Part shown: in pieces, positions 59,181 to 64,000 of the stretch | Layout: each line of letters starts with the position of its first letter | Position numbering within the stretch: the first letter of the stretch is position 1 | Assembly: GCF_000143415.4 (NCBI RefSeq) | Contig: NW_003314417.1 | Coordinates: 17,388 to 81,387 of the forward strand | DNA: 64,000 nucleotides | Origin: Selaginella moellendorffii | Lineage: Eukaryota > Streptophyta > Lycopodiopsida > Selaginellales > Selaginellaceae | Direction: 5' to 3' | Made by a program: the position numbers and the translations under genes | Notes under the pieces: model-generated | The model's input: the letters and a program-made list of their open reading frames with translations, nothing else | The model's database searches: none | What the model was told of the DNA's origin: nothing

Positions 59181-62100
59181 ATGGCCTTCAGGGTTGGGGA
59201 AAAGGTTTACATTTTGAATGGTGGGAAGAGAGTTGCAAAAGGGACCCTTGTGTCTATGGATCGGAACTTTGTTATACACTGTCAAAGGCTTGGGGAAGGC
59301 AATGCTGCTGTATCAGTAGAGACTGTCTTCGATGGGAATGTGGTCGCTATTGAACGAGGAGAGATGGTCGTCGGGGTAAATGTTGTTGTTGCCTTGAAAA
59401 ATCTTCAGAAGAAAGCAGATGTTGGGGACAGCGCAAGTGCGACGCATGTTCCCTCCGTGGATCTTAAGAACTGTGCTACATGGATTCAGGCAAAGGTGTT
59501 TCTAAACAACCCCGAGGGGGAGGTGGTAGCTGAGGGCTTAGCCACAGTTATCGATCCAAGAGATGCGGTTGCTAATCAAGAATTGGGCTGGGATGATATT
59601 GGAGTTGCGATTTTAGAGGTTGTTGACACAAAAGAAAACAGTCTGACTATTGGAAGCATTGTGCGGTGGAAATTGAGGCACTTAGTGTTTGAGAATGTGA
59701 AGGATTCACAATCAAACACCACTACAACTGATGACAGAACATCTCTTCATGGGAAAAGAAAGTACACCTTCCTAAAGCGCAGCCAAAGGGATCTGAGCAA
59801 CGAACCGAAAAGGCAGAAAATGGCGATGGAGGTTCGAATGGTCTCGACAGTTGCTTGTTGCAAGAGGAGGTGCTGTCAACATGCTGATTGGGATGCTATT
59901 GAAGAGGAGAGAGCAAGATACAAGACATTGTCCTGGAAGGCAGCTCGCAATTTTGTGTATGAGGCATTACGGTCATCTGTTGATGCTTCAGAACATCAGG
60001 TGGGGGGCATGGTCTTCCAGAGGGGTTTGGTCTGCATGAAGGCATGGAGAATCATTTATGGAGTCCCTCGAACCACATTCTACAGAATCAAAACTGAGTT
60101 TGAGGAACAAAGGGTTCAACAAGCAGTCCATGGGAACGACGGTACGCACAAAACCAGGGGTCATGTTGTATATGGAGAGGCAATCTTCAAGAGGTTTGTC
60201 GAGACATGTAGCGAGCAGCAACCACATAAAACCCGCCTCTTGGAAGATGGAACACGAGACACCCAACGAGTTCTCCCTTCCATGTATACCAAGGGGGCCA
60301 TATTGGAAGATGTGAATCGGGAACTCCAGAGTAATGGCTACAGGAAGCTGAGCCAATCTAGATTTAGTAGATTGTGGAGCAACAGGTTCAGGGATGTGAG
60401 TATAGGAAAGTACTCCAGCTTTTCAAAGTGTGACGAGTGCACTGCTATCAAAATGGCTTTGTCGAAGAATTCTTGCAGCGCTCAAGAGCGAGAGACGTTG
60501 GTTAGAAGGCGGCTCGACCACAACATCGAGCAGAGAAGCTACAGGACTGCATATTATCATAACAGGATTCTCTCCATGGAGAGACCTGACTCTTACCTCT
60601 GCATCATCCATGACAAAATGGACCAGAAAAAGACGTGCTTACCTCGACTCAATCCTGCCCCCAAGGCAATCTCTTCATCCATGCAGCTGCCTGTGTCTCT
60701 ATTTGGCATAATCGCTCATGGGCATGGTGCCCAGAACTATGGGAACTTCTTTGTACCTCTATGGGGTGGCGGGGGTGCAAACATGATGATTGCGTCCCTA
60801 GCAAAACACTTAAGGTCTCTGCAAAGTGCGCAGACTGAGCTGAATGGCCAACCCTTGCATAAGGCCCTTGTCGATCGAACCCCATACAGGGTTCAGCTGG
60901 AGGAGGAGCAAAGGCTTGCAGTATCGCGTGGGGCCCCATGCCATCCCAGTGAATATGTTGACCGTCAGATTGTAGGGTTATCACGTGAGGCCTCATGCCA
61001 TTCCGACGAGGCTGGTCGCCCGGTGAATGCACAGCCTCATCCAAACGAAGCAGAATCTCAAGGAAGTTCTTGCGGCCGATGTGGCCTTCCACCCCATCTT
61101 CTGCTCCAAACAGACAATGCTGGCAGTGAGAACAAAAACATGTACGTCTTCGCGTACTTGGCGATGCTTGTTGCCAAAGGCATATTTGAAACGGTTACAC
61201 TTGGCTTTCTCATGGTTGGGCACACTCATGAAGACGTCGATGCCATGTTCAGTCACCTGGCAGAGTCCCTCCGGCGATCCAATGTCCTCACCCTCCCACA
61301 ACTCTACGATGAATTCCAAAATTGCATCAAAGGCACTGTTGAAGCTGCACTTTTAACAGAGGTTCCAGACTTTAAGGGGTTTGTAAGAGGCTACATCAGG
61401 GACGGATCCGAAACGCTGATTGGCCACTCCAAGCCTCTTCAGTTTCATTTCAGCATGTGTGACGGTGCTCCAGTGATGAGGTACAAGATGAGAGAATGGG
61501 ACACAGTGTGGCTGCCAGTGGACGGCATTGAACTCTTCAAGAGAGATCCCATAACTGGGGAACCTATGATTCCTCAGGGTTCCCCACGGCCGATGCACCC
61601 GGATGGACTCAAAGACCAGGAAAGTATAGTGGCCGGGATTAGATAGCATATTGCCTTCTGGAAGAGGGGGTTGGTGTTTGGTGGAGAATCCTATTTTCAG
61701 AGGTGCAAACCTTTGCTCGAATACTGGGAGAAGATTATATCTGCTATCCAAAATGGGCCGGTTGTATATGAAGAATTGGAAGAGTCCTTTTGGCCAGAAC
61801 CCAGAGCACCAGATAGTAGCGGAACAATGTCCTCTGGAAATGCAGTGACAGATAACGATGTTGAGGATCACTATTGTGGGCCGAGGAACAAGAAGCCGGA
61901 TTCAGCATTCAATCCAGTACAGGTCTGCAAAGGAATGGTCGTGCTTGTCAGACCCAGTAATAAAAAACAAATGATATGGGTGGGGCGCTGCATCACTGAT
62001 GCAGAGGAGGACGCAGAAACTAACTCCTTCAATGTAACTGTGGAGTGGTTCAAGCCAAGTTCCGGATATACGAACGATTGCCTAGAAAAGAGATGGGTGC

Positions 62101-62322
62101 TGAATCCAAGGGATCCCAGCATGAGCATATCGGTGGATAATGTTGTGCATGGTTGGATGCGGAAGCAGAGTGCCACCATCACCTTGCCAGACCATGCAAG
62201 AGATGTAGCAAGAGCATTCATAACCCGGGTTCAAGGTGAGATTCATGAATATTCCTTTACTAAGTTTCTAATGTATTTTATTTCAAGGTGAACAATCCGA
62301 ATCTGAATCAGAGGAGGCGTGA
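59181..62322 (+). pseudogene. Putative transposase gene of copy Z with a nonsense change
   Basis: Collinear with 1517-4658. Frame 59181-62235 is broken only by TAG at 61644-61646 (CAG in X), after residue 821. The 52-nt intron 62236-62287 and the terminal acidic exon to 62322 follow. All candidate catalytic motifs (DKMDQ, TDNAGSENKN, GHTHEDVDAMF) lie before the stop, but the C-terminal 200 residues are lost. The TGA stop overlaps the first base of a palindrome at 62322. Confidence 0.82.
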
Positions 62323-62731
62323 TGGCATGTGGCCTTACGCCATTCCTAAGTGAGATGATACAAATAACAAATAACAAGATCTTTCTCTAAAATGTTATTT
62401 AGCATGTGGCTTCATGCCATTGCTCTCCACAATCATGCATTGAATTTCTATCCTTGCATAATACTTCTCCATATATATAGCATGTGCGCACATGTGATAT
62501 GGTTCATTAGGCCTGATATAGTGTGTGAGGTAAAACAAAGATGATGTGACATATGCATTTACCAATCACACGTGCATAAATCTAATAATATGGCGTGTGG
62601 CCCATATTAATGGCACATAAACCCATATTGTGGGCTTACGTGCTTTATGTACCATCATTCCCTTGCAACGTGTGTGTTGGTTTCCTTTTATAACACAACG
62701 AACTCCATATTTTAGGGTGAAGAGCGTTCTC
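62323..62731. other. Spacer between transposase and small ORF in Z
   Basis: Contains palindromes at 62322-62343, about 62399-62420 and 62478-62499, the first two of which fall in about 186 bp absent from copy X. No gene. Confidence 0.6.
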
Positions 62732-62989
62732 ATGGCAAGCACAAAATCTGTAAGTGAGGCAGAAAAGGAGACGGAGAAGGAGATAGGTGAAAATGTAGAA
62801 TATATAAGTCTTCCAAACTCCCCGTACTATACTCCAGGTGATCATTTTTCTGAACAAACGGCAACATTAACAACTATCGAGAACGCCCCAGTAACGTCAG
62901 AGACAACAATCCAAAGCAAAACAACTGACCCGGAGAAGGATGATAGTACCGCTGAGAGTACCAAAAAGGAGGTGTCCACTAGCGCTTAG
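62732..62989 (+). CDS. Small acidic protein of the giant element, copy Z
   Basis: 85 residues, MASTKSVSEAEKE start, one residue different from the X copy (IGENVEYIS versus IGEDVEYIS). Glu/Ser/Thr-rich with a Tyr-Pro motif in the middle. It follows the transposase on the same strand by about 400 bp. A preceding TTTTAG suggests it could be a last exon. No recognised domain. Confidence 0.5.
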   Translation: MASTKSVSEAEKETEKEIGENVEYISLPNSPYYTPGDHFSEQTATLTTIENAPVTSETTIQSKTTDPEKDDSTAESTKKEVSTSA

Positions 62990-63625
62990 GCTTATAATGG
63001 CGTGTGCCCTCATGCCATTTACTTGATCACCAAATACCTTTTTCCCTTTGCACTAGTATATCTTAATACCGGTCTGAGAAATAGAATGGCATGTGCCCTC
63101 AGGCCTTTTACTAAATCACCTTTGAAAGAAATGCAAGCCTCTATGTCGTAAAAAAAAGGTACTAGAGAAATTCCTTAATAATATGAATGTTATTTAGTTT
63201 CATGAAAATACACTAAGGGTTAAATGAGTTAAATGACTTCTCCAGACTAGCAATACCTCTTGCTACACCTTCACAATTAGATTCGTTAGAAAAAGATAAC
63301 ATTGAATAATATCTAAATGTTCTCACCATTAAGTGATATGTCTGGCTAATAGGAATGACGTTCATCTTGGAAAGCTCACCACACGCTCAATGAACAAACA
63401 AATAGTGTGTGCGCACATGCCATCGCTCTTCTTTAGTTTCAGATTCGGCTTGTTCACCTTGACAATGAGATTTATTATACAACCAGATGGACTCAGTCTG
63501 GACATAAAGTCACCGTGCTAGTCACCATGCCCCAGATATGTCTAGCCCCTGGACAAAAAACATATAATTTCACGTCATTTTCAAATACTTGAAAATTTGT
63601 ACCTAGTCCCATTTTACTGAATAAA
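62990..63625. other. Right subterminal region of Z
   Basis: No gene. Palindromes at 62997-63018, 63085-63106 and about 63401-63422. Nearly identical to 5132-5767. Confidence 0.7.
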
Positions 63626-63649
63626 TCCCACTTTAACGAAATAGAGCAT
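63626..63649 (-). repeat. Right terminal inverted repeat of Z
   Basis: Inverse of 50177-50200 with one difference at the second base from the tip. Confidence 0.92.
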
Positions 63650-64000
63650 TGCTCAGCATTTCAATACTTGTGTAAAGGGGTTAGAAGTGTTAGTTGGCAA
63701 AACCATACTTGTAGAGCGACTTTTTATCTCCCATGAATTTCATTCTTGGGATGTCATAGTTAATGAAGGTGGATCCAAAGATAAAATGGAGTATTAAGCA
63801 TGTCTTGCTAAAGTATGGTGGCATTAAAGATGTGTGGTTTAGAGAAGGAGTTCTACCTCTAGTTATTATACTCTCCACTATATTATTGAAGCAGGTTATG
63901 GAAAAGCACTTTTGAGTTACTTGCTATTTATTCATGACTTAGGGGACCAAAGCATGTGGGGGGGAGAAGCAGTAGTATATGATGTACTCGTAACCTATGC
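63650..64000 (+). pseudogene. pol: Gypsy G protease remnant, continuation after Z
   Basis: QHFNTCVKGLEVLVGKTILVERLF continues the protease frame interrupted at 50176. It decays into stops after about 63790 and runs off the window. Confidence 0.65.

Larger units (their letters stand above)
50177..63649 (+). mobile_element. Giant TIR transposon, complete copy Z (about 13.47 kb)
   Basis: Terminal repeats of 24 bp (50177-50200 and 63626-63649, one mismatch near the tip) and a 4-5 bp target duplication inside gypsy G. Contents: a minus-strand 12-exon ParB/FCP1-like gene, a central non-coding region, a plus-strand transposase gene, a small ORF and subterminal regions, all studded with a 22-bp palindrome. 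Each main gene carries one nonsense change (CGA to TGA at 53727-53729, CAG to TAG at 61644-61646), compared with copies Y and X. I cannot place it in a named superfamily. The TIR plus 4-5 bp duplication excludes LTR, Helitron and CACTA types. Confidence 0.9.

Noticed and set aside
50539-63106. CRISPR array suggested by repeated palindromes
   Set aside because: Spacing is irregular, copies lie in exons and introns, there are no cas genes and the context is eukaryotic.
1-63649. X and Z as long direct terminal repeats of one huge element
   Set aside because: Each ends in its own terminal repeat against a different interrupted gypsy, and Z has its own pair of terminal repeats and TSD.

Overview
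The window is transposable-element DNA from a eukaryote, almost certainly a vascular plant. Supporting signs are initiator-methionine-type primer sites (TTTGGTATC...), Ty3/gypsy chromoviruses, CCCTAAA telomere-type repeats and Cassandra-like 5S-derived LTRs. The spliceosomal introns I can infer are very short (mostly 38-57 nt). Such short introns recall lycophytes such as Selaginella, but that is a weak inference. I see no host gene; every recognisable coding segment belongs to a mobile element.

The most interesting content is a family of large DNA transposons, present as three copies that I call X (1-5791, right part only), Y (20049-22406, left part only, inverted) and Z (50177-63649, complete, about 13.5 kb). 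All share a 24-bp terminal repeat starting AAGCTCTATTTCG, with a 4-5 bp target duplication shown for Z. Z carries two divergent genes and a small ORF. On the minus strand a 12-exon gene (56142-50595) is predicted to encode about 1,664 residues with a ParB/sulfiredoxin-like domain, a possible methylase-like segment, an acidic linker and a C-terminal FCP1-type phosphatase domain. On the plus strand is a roughly 1,030-residue putative DDE-type transposase with TDN, ENKN and GHTHEDVD motifs, followed by an 85-residue acidic ORF. A 22-bp palindrome (half-site ATGGCRTGWGG) recurs at least 24 times inside Z and is common in X and Y, including inside several introns. A palindromic repeat beside a ParB-like protein suggests a parS-like or binding-site system (inference). 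X has an intact transposase frame. Z has one C-to-T nonsense change in each main gene. Y has lost about 2.25 kb, including the phosphatase.

Layout, left to right: X (1-5791) sits inside chromovirus A (5792-10033). A sits inside an older LTR element H (10034-11028 plus 18596 to about 20048), whose extra ORF is also split by the complete chromovirus B (11029-18590, TSD CGTTC). H lies in an intron of Y (20049-22406). Y sits in the decayed gypsy C (22407-25194), which in turn sits in the LTR of a non-coding element E (25195-31029). From 31030 to 34800 there is LTR debris and nothing else recognisable. A decayed gypsy F (about 34830-35867 and 42451-44545) is split by element D (35868-42450). D is a chromovirus with one normal 1.15-kb LTR and one 194-bp Cassandra-like LTR between perfect TSDs. 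From 44560 to 50176 are decayed retroelement fragments ending in gypsy G, which is split by Z and resumes at 63650.

The chromoviruses A, B and D all keep a 47-nt intron inside the integrase frame and A and B also a 52-nt intron before the chromodomain, which is unusual for elements that copy through RNA.
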